From Yamagishiella unicocca (taxonomy: Eukaryota > Chlorophyta > Chlorophyceae > Chlamydomonadales > Volvocaceae), in the NCBI GenBank assembly GCA_003116995.1, contig BDSL01000077.1, forward strand, positions 474,192-538,191: a DNA stretch of 64,000 nt. Reading direction: 5' to 3'. A model generated the notes under the pieces. That model was not told the origin of the DNA. It worked only from the letters and a program-made list of their open reading frames with translations, and did not search any database. Positions 12,001 to 20,500 of this stretch are shown here, piece after piece. Positions within the stretch are counted from its first letter, which is position 1. Each line of letters opens with the position of its first letter. The position numbers and the translations under genes were made by a program.

Positions 12001-15000
12001 CGGCGGTCGTAAGGAAAACATGCCATCGGGGGGTCGTGGAAGGGGAGGGCGCACGGAAGGGGAGTTACAATAACAGACCCGGAAGGGGAGGGGGCACGGA
12101 AAGGGGACGACGACGGGCACCACGAAACGAGGCATAACACGGCACCTGTTCGGCTGTTTGGTTCGTCGATTTGGGTGTTGTTGGGTGTTGTTCTGGGAGA
12201 GACCAGCCTCACAGCCGAATGGGTGTTATGGGTAGCAGCGGGGAGGTTTGTTTGACGCGTGGATTAAGTATGCCTGGCGGGTGTCGGCGCCATGGCGCCG
12301 CCCATTCACCCCCCCCCCAGTTATCGCCAACTATCCTGTCCCTGACGTGTGAAAGGTTTTTATGCCAACCCCCAGTTCTTCCCTATGCGCCCCAAATGCT
12401 GTCGTACGTTACCGGTAGTTATTTTTCCTGCTAGCACGTCGTCGACGGGCCGCATCCACAGGTTTACAAGGTAGTCAACCCACGCTTTCCGGCGTATGCA
12501 CATTTAAACGCGTGTCCGGAAAACGTGTGTTCGGGCCTTCTCGCCGCCCCCCCCCCCACACACACACATGTCCCGGTGTCTGAAGGCTATGCACCAACTA
12601 CATTTCCCCAGTCGCGTTACAGGTTCTTTTACTGTACCCCCCCCCCACACACACACACTTAAAACACACTTAAAACACACGCACACGCACCTGCCGCAGC
12701 AGCTCCTCCGCCTCCTCGCTCTTGCCCTGCCCCTTCCGCAGCAGCGCCAGATTCGACAGCGAGGTCAGCGTTGCGGCATCGGAGTCGCCCAGGGCCTTGC
12801 GGTGCTCCTGGGAGGGCGGGGAGTGCAAGGAAAACCCGTGCACGAAAGGAAACCCGTTTGGGACAGACTGAGAGGGGGGTTGCAAGGAAAACCCGTGCAC
12901 GAAGGAAACCCGTTTGGGGAGGTAGGGGGGGAGGAGGGGGGGAGGAGGGGGGGAGGGGATGCGGGTCGGTCCAGGGAGGGCGCGTGGAGGCTCCGCGGAG
13001 GGGTTGACGGTTGAGCTGGTTTTTCACCACCACCACCAAAACACATCGACTGAGAACCGCAGGACAAACAGGGGAGCCGGATGCAGCATCCATATCGCTG
13101 GCGTAAGCATCCCAGCCACGCGAAACGCGGGGGGGAACAAAACACACACCGTCCGCCCCCGCCCCCACCCCTCAGGGCCCTAGCAGCCGCCCCCAGCCCG
13201 CACACCTTGACTGCCGCCAGCGCCAGCGCCTCCGCCAGCGGCGCCTTCCCCAGCCTCAGCGCCTCCGCCGCCTTGCGCAGACAGGACAGGTAGCGCGGCC
13301 CGGACCGCACCCCGGTCCGGATCAGCTGCTGCGCCTCACCCACCAGTGCATCCTGCAGCGGGTTCCGGGTTCCAGGTTCCAGGTTTTAGGGTACTTAGGG
13401 TATAGGATTTAAGGATTCAAGGATTCAAGGATTCAAAGATTCAAGGATTTTAGGATTTTAGGGTCCTAGGACTTTATAGTCTAGAGTGCGTCCACGAGCA
13501 GCGCGCGCGGGCTCTCTCTGCTGCTGCCACCACGGCTGCCACCACGGCTGCCACCACGGCTGCCACCACCTGCAGGGTCGCACCTGAATGCCCGAGACGA
13601 TGTTCCGATTGGCCGCGCCCAGGGAGCCGGACAGCCGGTGGACCCGCCGCACGCCGTCCCCCGCCGCCGCCTCCTCGAACTGCAGCGACAGCGCGGCCAG
13701 CAGCTCCCGCTGGTCGGTGGGGCTGTGGGCCTCGGAGGCCTCCAGGTTGATGTTCTGCGGGTGGGTGGGTGGGTGGGTGGGTGGGTGGGTGGGTGGGTGG
13801 GTGGGTGGGTGGGTGGGTGGGGTGGGTGGGTGGGTGTGGATGGGTGGGTGGGTGGGTGGGTGGGTGGGTGGGTGGGTGGGTGGGTGGGTGGGTGGGTGGG
13901 TGGGTGGGTGGGTGGGTGGGTGGGTGGGTGGGTGGGTGGGTGGGTGGGTGGGTGGGTGGGTGGGTGGGTGGGTGGGTGGGTGGGTGGGTGGGTGGGTGGG
14001 TGGGTGGGTGGGTGGGTGGGTGGGTGGGTGGGTGGGTGGGTGGGTGGGTGGGTGGGTGGGTGGGTGGGTGGGTGGGTGGGTGGGTGGGTGGGTGGGTGGG
14101 TGGGTGGGTGGGTGGGTGGGTGGGTGGGTGTTTGTCGGTGGGTGGGTGGGTGCTAGCGGGGTTTCCTCCTCCTCCTCCTCCTCCTCTCAAACCCACCCAC
14201 TACCTCCACCTCCGAACCGCACCCGCCCAAACCCCCCACCCCGCCGCACCCACTACATTTCCCCAGTCGTGTTACAGATTCTTTTATTGTACCCCCCCCC
14301 CGTCCTGTTGCGTAAAACGGTTTTTATACACCCCCCGGCCCCCTCAGCTCGCACCCTCAGCGCCGTGTACACGATGTCCAGCGTGAAGTCGAACACCGGC
14401 AGGTGCAGGAAGTGCGGACCCCGCAGCGCCAGCGCCTGTGCCGCCTCGTACAGGCACCACGTGCGGCTCAGAGCCGCCGCGCCGCTGTCCAGCAGCAGCA
14501 GCGCAGAGTCGCACTGCCGCAGCGCGGCATGCACCGTCGCGCGGCGGGTTGCCAGATTAGGCTGCCGCCAGCGGGGGATGGAGGACGCGGCGGCGGCGGC
14601 GACGGCGGCGGTCGGGTCGCCGGCTGGGGCTTCCGGCGGCAGTTGCAGGTGGGTGCTGAAGCAATCGATCCAGACGAAGGTACTGGAGAGCGTGTTGGCG
14701 CGGGTCGCTGGGTCGGTGTTTGGATCGCCTGCACGGGGGGGGGGGTAGCAGAAAAGAACCGGGTAAGCGGCGGTGGTGGAGGTGGGCCAAGCGCTATGGG
14801 GCCGCCTCTCAGGCCGCCATTGACTTTCGCGGCCCGACCCAAATCGTGTCGTGCGCGCCCCGCTGGCGCCTTGCATAATGCCCGCCCTGCTGCCGCCTTG
14901 CATAAGGCCCGCCCTGCTGTCGCCTTGCATAAGGCCCGCCCTGCTGCCGGCAGTCCATTACGGGCGGTGCGCGATAGCGGGGGGCCTTGCAGCAGGTGCG

Positions 15001-15351
15001 GGGTTGCAAGGAAGGCCCGGGTGCGGGGTGGGGTGGGGTGGGGGATTGCAGGGGCTGAGTGAGCTTCCTCACACGCGCCCAGCGCCCAGGCCGTGGGTCC
15101 GGGTGCGCGTGGGGCCAGGTAGGGCAGGGGAGGGGACGAGAGGCTGCGCCCGCCGGCCCGCCCGCCAGCCCGCTCACCTATGAAGTGCTGCAGCAGCGGG
15201 ACCACCAGGTCGGACAGGAAGCAGCAGCCCCACGAGTGGATGACGTAATGCTGCGCCACGCCCACGTGCTTCAGCGACACCAGGTTGACGAACGGCTCGC
15301 CCTTGCACTTCGGGGCAATGAAGTTGGCCACTATTTGCGAGGTGGTGTAGT
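3595..15351 (-). CDS. Kinesin-light-chain-like TPR protein with IQ motifs (5' end unresolved)
   Basis: Exons, in transcript order and mostly with consistent phases: 15351-15178, 14728-14355, 13754-13584, 13352-13206, 12807-12691, 11996-11871, 11275-11151, 10565-10355, 9429-9362, 9176-9092, 8670-8596, 8277-7052, 6425-6195, 5825-5045, 4694-4590, one uncertain exon near 4432, 4071-4003, and 3855-3595 (stop). The N-terminus has an SWG..F motif, a W-I-D-C-F segment and a WCLYEAAQAL segment, a module known from protist TPR proteins. Five KLC-type TPRs follow (LG..HPDTA..CNNLA pattern), largely one per exon. Exon 8277-7052 carries two full IQ motifs (IQAYQRGHMAR, IQAYHRGRLAR), suggesting calmodulin or centrin binding. 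The C-terminal third is low complexity. A cytoskeletal or scaffold role is inferred. The first coding exon lies upstream and was not found. The exons at 9176-9092, 8670-8596 and near 4432 are the least certain. Confidence 0.8.
4508..4540 (+). repeat. Intron repeat family 1, partial copy
   Basis: It carries the family core TTCGAGGAAGACCCGTGGAT in the intron between exons 4694-4590 and ~4432 of the minus-strand TPR gene. Confidence 0.6.
4797..4866 (+). repeat. Intron repeat family 1
   Basis: This is a near-full copy: TTGCAAGGAAGACCCGTGTA, then an AAAACCGTTTAGGACAGACG block, then a GTGCATGCATGG end. It lies towards the 3' end of the TPR-gene intron 5044-4695, in antisense orientation to the gene. 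Confidence 0.75.
6040..6078. repeat. (GT)n microsatellite with T run
   Basis: An alternating GT/TATA/GT tract followed by a run of eight T lies inside the TPR-gene intron between 6195 and 5825. Confidence 0.85.
6436..6480 (+). repeat. Intron repeat family 1, copy at 3' intron end
   Basis: This copy (TTGCAAGGGAAACCCGTGTA then GAAAACTGTT) starts about 10 bp from the acceptor of the TPR-gene intron 7051-6426. It is inverted relative to the copies at the donor end of the same intron. Confidence 0.75.
6585..6690. repeat. 14 bp tandem repeat (GTTTGGGGTGTAGG)n
   Basis: About seven near-identical 14 bp units occur in the TPR-gene intron 7051-6426. The unit resembles degenerate algal telomere repeats. 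Confidence 0.85.
6705..6727 (+). repeat. Intron repeat family 1, short end fragment
   Basis: The fragment GGTTCGAGGGAAACCCGTGG lies in the same intron as the copies at 6436, 6880 and 6972. Confidence 0.55.
6880..6950 (-). repeat. Intron repeat family 1
   Basis: On the minus strand it reads GGCTGCAAGGAAAACCCGTG, then GGGGAAAACCGTTTAGGGCA, and ends near GGTGCATGC. It follows the copy at 6972-7045 in the same orientation. Confidence 0.75.
6972..7045 (-). repeat. Intron repeat family 1, copy at 5' splice site
   Basis: On the minus strand the exon end (TTCAG at 7052) is followed by GTGGGTGGGT and then immediately by this copy (GGTTCGAGGAAGACCCGTGG through ATGCATGCATGG). It therefore begins within about 10 bp of the donor. 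Confidence 0.8.
7600..7710 (-). repeat. 36 bp coding tandem repeat of a half IQ motif
   Basis: Three copies of a 36 bp unit inside TPR-gene exon 8277-7052 encode E(V/I)EAAAAVRIQA. Only the last continues into a full IQ motif (IQAYHRGRLAR); the other two are truncated after IQA. Confidence 0.8.
8791..8826. repeat. (ATT)n microsatellite
   Basis: This is a near-perfect ATT run of about 36 bp in a TPR-gene intron. Confidence 0.9.
8916..9011. repeat. (GCAGC)n pentanucleotide repeat
   Basis: About 19 copies of a GCAGC/GCAGT 5-mer lie in the intron between TPR-gene exons 9176-9092 and 8670-8596. It gives apparent open frames on both strands that are not genes. Confidence 0.9.
9567..10028. repeat. 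18 bp minisatellite, about 25 units
   Basis: The unit GGCGGCACCAGGTCGCAT is repeated about 25 times with very few substitutions (for example near 9670 and 9721). It lies in the TPR-gene intron between exons 10565-10355 and 9429-9362. Because 18 is a multiple of three, it leaves open frames on both strands that mimic repeat proteins. Confidence 0.95.
10237..10265 (-). repeat. Intron repeat family 2, end fragment
   Basis: On the minus strand it reads GAAGACCGGTTACATGACAT, matching the ends at 11090-11125 and 18360-18380. It lies in a TPR-gene intron just beyond a family 1 copy. Confidence 0.55.
10306..10352 (-). repeat. Intron repeat family 1, copy at 5' splice site
   Basis: On the minus strand, exon 10565-10355 ends TTCCAG, the intron starts GTGG, and the family 1 sequence GGTTCGAGGGAGACCCGTGG begins at once. 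The splice site is therefore embedded at the edge of the element. Confidence 0.8.
10612..10712 (+). repeat. Intron repeat family 1, partial plus near-full copy
   Basis: A short piece (GAGGAAGACCCGTGGGT, about 10618) is followed by a fuller copy from 10662 (CTGCAAGGAGAACCCGTGTA, then ACGTTTAGGACAG). Both lie near the acceptor end of the TPR-gene intron 11150-10566. Confidence 0.65.
10993..11125 (-). repeat. Intron repeat family 2
   Basis: This is a copy of about 130 bp starting close to the donor of the TPR-gene intron 11150-10566. Shared blocks with the copy at 12435-12555 include GGATGC near the end, GCCGGAAAGC in the middle, and GGCGGGAAGGCCCG at the donor side. Confidence 0.7.
11605..11732 (-). 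repeat. Intron repeat family 1, long copy
   Basis: This is a 128 bp copy including an outer block with a GCCGAAGGTCGTAATATGAC palindromic segment and the usual GGTTCGAGGGAAACCCGTGG end. It lies in the intron between TPR exons 11996-11871 and 11275-11151. It aligns along its length with the copy at 35355-35478. Confidence 0.75.
12435..12555 (-). repeat. Intron repeat family 2
   Basis: It aligns with 10993-11125 over about 120 bp with moderate divergence (ACGCCGGAAAGCGTGGGTTG block, CTGTGGATGCGGC block). It lies in the TPR-gene intron 12690-11997. Confidence 0.65.
12595..12655 (-). repeat. Intron repeat family 2-like end with C/G run
   Basis: It shares a GTACAGTAAAAGAACCTGTA-type block and an ACTGGGGAAATGTAG end with 14245-14300. 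Both lie within about 100 bp of a donor in introns of the TPR gene. Confidence 0.6.
12828..12925 (+). repeat. Intron repeat family 1, two tandem copies
   Basis: Two copies of GTGCAAGGAAAACCCGTGCA followed by AAACCCGTTTGGG lie about 20 bp from the acceptor of the TPR-gene intron 13205-12808. They are inverted relative to donor-side copies in other introns. Confidence 0.75.
13758..14154. repeat. (GGGT)n microsatellite, about 400 bp
   Basis: An almost uninterrupted GGGT array, with small breaks near 13819, 13834 and 14131, starts four bases from the acceptor of the TPR-gene intron 14354-13755. On the transcript strand it is CCCA-rich and could serve as the pyrimidine-rich tract. Confidence 0.95.
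14245..14335 (-). repeat. Intron repeat family 2-like block and family 1 fragment
   Basis: 14245-14300 matches 12595-12655 (GTACAATAAAAGAATCTGTA block). 14303-14332 contains a family 1 AAAACGGTTTTTATACACC end. Both are at the donor end of the TPR-gene intron 14354-13755. Confidence 0.55.
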
Positions 15352-17599
15352 CTGCTGGGACCTACGTCGACGACCCCGGGGGCGAGTACGAGGTGGTGGT
15401 GAAAATCGGGACCCTCCGGGAGCGTGTGGCTGTGCGAGGGTGTAGGAGCAAGGTGAGAACTGGGGGTTGGCGTGTTGCCGCCGCAAGGCCAGTCCCGCAA
15501 AAGGCCATGAACCAAAACGTAACATCATCCGCTGACTTTTGCCATAGGGCTGCATGGCCGCCATAGCGCTAAATACTTGTCCCAACCGCATTTGAGACCC
15601 CGAAGCGACAGTACAGGCCAATAGATGGGGTGTGGACCGCCGTTACAGTTGCAGTCGTGTAACACGAGCACACATCTCCCCCAGACTCTGATGCTTAGGG
15701 TGAAGTATTGACCACGATTTGCCGCCTCAACCGACCCAGCCCAAATTCCCTCGGCAAGGTTAATGCGACCTTCGGCAATGCCGTTATCGCTCCCGATATG
15801 TCAGACACAAGCCCAGAATATATAATTCTGCGTACTCTTAGCAAACAAGCACTGACTAATATTCCGCCAGGGCTCATGCAATGCGGACCTTTGATGCAAA
15901 GTCGCTGAGAAAGCGAAGAGAGACGCCGCGGAGCTCCTTTTCGTGCTCCACGCTCCCATATGTGCTGGTTGATGCTGCCATTTCCTCTCAACTCAGGAAT
16001 TCCTGGTTTTGAAGTGTCACATCGGCCTATGGTTTGCTTCCAGCACCGTCGGGGTTCATTTTTGGTCTATAAGAAGACAATATATATCGTATAATCATTC
16101 AGATGTAAAACTGGTAGGGTGCGGGCGTACCCGTTGCAACTTAGGGGACGGACCCTCTGCACGTCTCTCAGACTTCTTATTGCAGGACTTTTGTGAAATG
16201 TGTGCCGATGAACCCGAGTAGTCCTCATCTGTGTTGGCAGAAAATATTGGTTGAGCGGGTAGGTCTTGCATCGGCCTAAATCCAATTTCCATGGGTTGCC
16301 TGCATCTGCTTTGGGTCTTTTTCCCGTGGCCTTCCCGGGGACGGTTGTGCTCTCGCGCATCGCTGCAGGCTTGGTGTTGGTGGCTCGTGGTGGACACGTT
16401 TCCCGACCAGTGAGGAGTGGTTTGGCTTCGTCCGATGATCTGTGTTGTGGCCTGGCCCTGCTACATACATGTCCAAACTAGGTGGCGTCTAAAGACGATG
16501 TCCAAACTAAAGACACCGGTTTGCGGGCAAGCCCCAAACCTTATGGGACAACCTTACGGATGACATCGTCACGGGCATAAGCGTAACAGGCCATTGCCTG
16601 CCTTGAACCCCATAAACATCCATAGACATATATGCAACGGGTCCACAGGCCCATTGGGCCCGCCTGGTTGCGCTTCCGCGCTTGTAGCCGTTCTGGCTCC
16701 CATGTAATACTCGCATTCTGCATCTGCTCCCCCTTCGCATCCCCATTCTTCGATCGGTTTTGGGACGGGAGGTCTTCAAACACTTAGGTATGCATCTCAT
16801 GCTAGGATGGCTGGTTAACGTGGTGCGCGAGTGCGAGTTCATACAGTGGGCTCAGCAAATCGCGCATACGTTAGAAACCTCCTCGAGCCCTCGGACGATA
16901 ACACGGCCTGTCGCCAAGTGCCCCAAAGAACGCTGACGTTCACGGAAGCATAAACCACCCGCGTGTGTAGGACCGTCCGCACAATGTTTCACTGCACTGT
17001 GGCAGGTTATGACCGACACGCCGACACATGACGGCACTGATCACGCCTGAAAATAATCGAGCATGGTTTACTGGTTTTCACGACTTTATGTCCCAAAACC
17101 CATAATTCATACTCAACCCTCGCGCAGCACGTTTTATGATAGCCTGGGAAATCACGGCCTCAGCAGTGGTGTGTCCCAACCAGCGTTCAAATCCCATGGG
17201 TCATGGCACCTTCCTTAACTTCTGCGTTCCTTTTACAGCCAACGGTCGGCTCCGTGCATGTCCTCAATTGGAACATCGCTACCCTCTGCGTCGACATCTG
17301 CAGGGGGTTTAACATTTGCTTTGGTGGCGCAACAGCGCTGGCCTCAAGTCCAACGGCAAGTACGGCAATGTGCAACCGATGACGATTATTACCTTGCGAC
17401 ATACCAACCTTGGTATTCATGCAGGATCTGACTCAGGGAGCTGTTGTAATATCGAACACTTCCAGGATTGGGCCCTAGTTCGGCCACAAACGCGTCGGAT
17501 ACCAGACTCTTGCCACATACGTGCGTCTGCTGGCCAAGACAGTATGGGCGAGACATAAGGGAATTTGAACAATTTTATTCGCGCTTTATAGCATACACA
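15352..17599. other. Intergenic region between divergent TPR and transporter genes
   Basis: Base composition is more balanced than in the flanking genes. It must contain the missing first exon(s) and the promoter of the minus-strand TPR gene and the promoter of the plus-strand transporter gene, but I could not place them. The only recognisable content is a retrotransposon 3' fragment at 16640-16740. Confidence 0.5.
16640..16740 (+). mobile_element. 3'-terminal fragment of a non-LTR retrotransposon
   Basis: About 100 bp here match, in inverted orientation, the 3' end of the LINE copy at 26622-26720. Shared blocks are GGTTGCGCTTCCGCGCTTG, GCCGTTCTGGCTCCC and TGTAATACTCGCATTCTGC. Similarity stops right after ATTCTGC in both, which defines the common 3' end and its built-in TGTAA signal. 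Confidence 0.7.
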
Positions 17600-20500
17600 A
17601 TGCTGTTGCGGCTGCTGGGTGCGTCGCTTAAGGCGAGCGCATCCGATGGCCTCTTCCTGGCGCTTTGGAACACAGGCGTGTGGCGTCTAATGGTATTTCT
17701 TCTTATATATTCAATTGGTGCGCTGGTTGTCCGTATATGTGGGTTTAGCGGCCAGGTAGAGCGCTGACGGTTGTGTGCATGGCAACGTTGCCAGGCCTGG
17801 CCGGGCCCAGCTTCAATGCGTCTTTCATCATTATCACACCCACATGCCCGACTGGTGTGATTTCCTGCGATCTATCATGCAAGCAAAGTGCTGGTCAGGT
17901 TGCCGCCCGCCGACCACCCACGCCTCGCCCTCCTCCAACACAACCCCAGGCCTGGCCATTATCTTTCCAATCACACCGACGCTTATGACGAATGGGTTCG
18001 CGTCCCTCGCTGCCGGCCACCACGTGGACTGTACCGTCTACACGCCTGCCACGTCGCCACCGGAGTGCGTCGATGCGCACTCGACGGTGGCCCTATGGAT
18101 GAGCTGGACGAACTTCGTCTCCAGCTCTCTCCTCACATTCATCTGCGCCCCCTACATCGGGCATCTGAGCGATCGCCTGGGTCGCAAGCCTTTCATGCTA
18201 GCCGGCATCACGCTCATGTTTCTGCCGCTGGCCGTCATCCAGCTGTACCTGCACGACGTCCTTCCCATCTACTGGTACGGCGCGCGAGGACGGCAGGGGG
18301 GTTACAGGAAAAAACCGTTTACTTGACATGGGAAGTGTAGGCGGGGGGCGTTAGCGATTATACCCGGTTACATGATATAGGAAACGGAGAGCAGAAACTA
18401 ACTGGCGACATGGGGGGGAGGGGCTGCGGATGCACCGGGTGTTTATGCGTGTGTTTTGGATGGTTCCGACAGCACCCCGGAACACCCTTCGGGTGATCAA
18501 GGCCCCGCTGGAACAGCGGCTCCCGTGCCCAGTACGGCTTCCCACGCAGCGTGGTTTCGGAGCGCGCTGTGGACATGCACTTCTCTCGCGCGTGAACACG
18601 GGCGTAAGACGCAACCCCTCCTCCCCCCCCTTGAGCCACGGCATCCTTCCTCACCTCCCTCACCTCCCTCACCTCCATCTTAAAACGTCGGTTCTAAACG
18701 GTTTTTCCTCGCATCCACGGGTCTTCCTCACAACCTCCCTCACCTCCCTCGCCTCCCTTATAACCCTCACAGCCCTCACATCCCTCACAACCCGCTGACG
18801 GCTCCACGCCCCTTGCCCTGGGTTGCCTGGGCCCCCCACTACGACAGGTACTTCCCCGCCTCTGCCGCCGGCGGCGTGGTTTCCTCCTTCACCATGACCC
18901 TCACATCGGTGGCCGACCTGCTGGAGCAGCGACACAGGTGGGCGGGCGGGTGTCGGTGCACTTGCAGGAGTTACGGGTTTTAGGGTTTTAGAGTTTAGGC
19001 TTTTAGGGTCGTAGCGTAATTGGGTATCACCCTCGGGGAAAAACTACGAGCAAGCTGTTGGGGTGAGAAGGGGTGCGCCACCGCTTCCGTCTTCCGCTCG
19101 TGCCGTAGAGCGTGCCGCAGGGCGGCTGCCAGATGCGGGTACCTTGCGCGGCCCTGACTTCACCCCACCCCACTCCACCCCGCCAAAACGGTTTTCCCTT
19201 TCGTACACGGGTTTTCCTTGCACCCCCCCCCCACCCCACCCCGCACCACTCTTCGGTACCTCTTCTCCTCCCCCCCTCCACCACCCGTAGGGCCACCGCA
19301 GTGGGCTACCTCACGTCGTGCTTCTCGGTGGGAATGCTGCTGGGCCCTATGCTGGGCGGCTACCTCTCCGTCACCTCGGCCCTGTGGACGTGCATGGCCC
19401 TCACCGGCGTCACGCTGGCCTACGTGGCGGCCTTCGTACCCGAGTGCGCACCGGGGCCCCTAGCGCGGCGCGCCGCCGCCGCCGCGGCGGCGGCCGCCGC
19501 CGCCGCCGCGAAAGCTCCGCCGTCACCCTCCCCATCCCCACCAGCGGCAGCGGCAGGGCCGGATACAACCGGGTACTCCGGTTGTGGATTCCCGGAGCAC
19601 GCAGACGATGAGTGTGGGCCCGCGGCGGCGGCGGCGGCGCTGGCGGCGGCCGAGGCGGTGTCGCTGGTTTCGGCGCAACAACACCTCATCAGTGGCGCCG
19701 CGCTGCCGCCCGCCGGCGCCGCCGCCGCCGAGGGCGCTGTCGACGTCTGCTTGCGCAGCGGCTCCCCGCCAGAGCCCCACGAGCACCCCCCCACACACGC
19801 CGCCTCCTCCCGGCGCACCAGCAACCCCGGCGGAGACGACCATACGCTGCGGCGTCGCCGGACAAGCGCCGCTGGGACATCGGGCCCGGGGGGAGATGGG
19901 TCTGCTGCCGCCGCCGCGGCCGCCGCCGCGGCCGCTGCGGATGGCGCCGACGATGGCGGTCCGCCGGCGGGCATGTCGAGCGGTTGGTCGGTAATACGGC
20001 ACTCGTCGTTCTACCGGCGCATCGCGGCCATCTGGGTCGTTGTGACGATGACGTGGGAGGGCGCTGGCGAGCTGATGATACAGTACCTGCAGCTGAAGCT
20101 GGGGTTCGGCACACGTGACCAGGTGGGTGGGTGGCTAGGAAATAAGGCAGGCTCGTGGGACGGGAGGGAGGGAGGGTTATATTACCTTCTCGCTCGAACC
20201 CACGGCCGACACACCGAACGGCAGGGTGTTTCACCCCACCCTCGCTTCCCCGCCCTCTTCCCTCCTCGCCGCCGCTCGTGTGTGCATGTGTGTGTGTGTT
20301 TCCGCCTCCTCTTCCGCCTCCTTCTCCGCCTCCACTTTCTTCCCTCCCTCGCCTCTGCCCGTCCGCCCCCGCCGCCATGCTGCACCCCCCCCCCACCTCC
20401 TGGGCTGAAAACCCATACCCCGCCACCCTCCCCCCCAGGCCCACGTGCTTGTCGTACTCGCGTCCGGCGGCCTGGTGGTCAAGCTGGGCCTGCTGGCGCT

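Noticed and set aside
13758..14154. Gly-Trp-Val or Thr-His-Pro repeat proteins in the GGGT array.
   Set aside because: This is a pure 4 bp microsatellite with no stop in several frames, located between well-supported TPR-gene exons.
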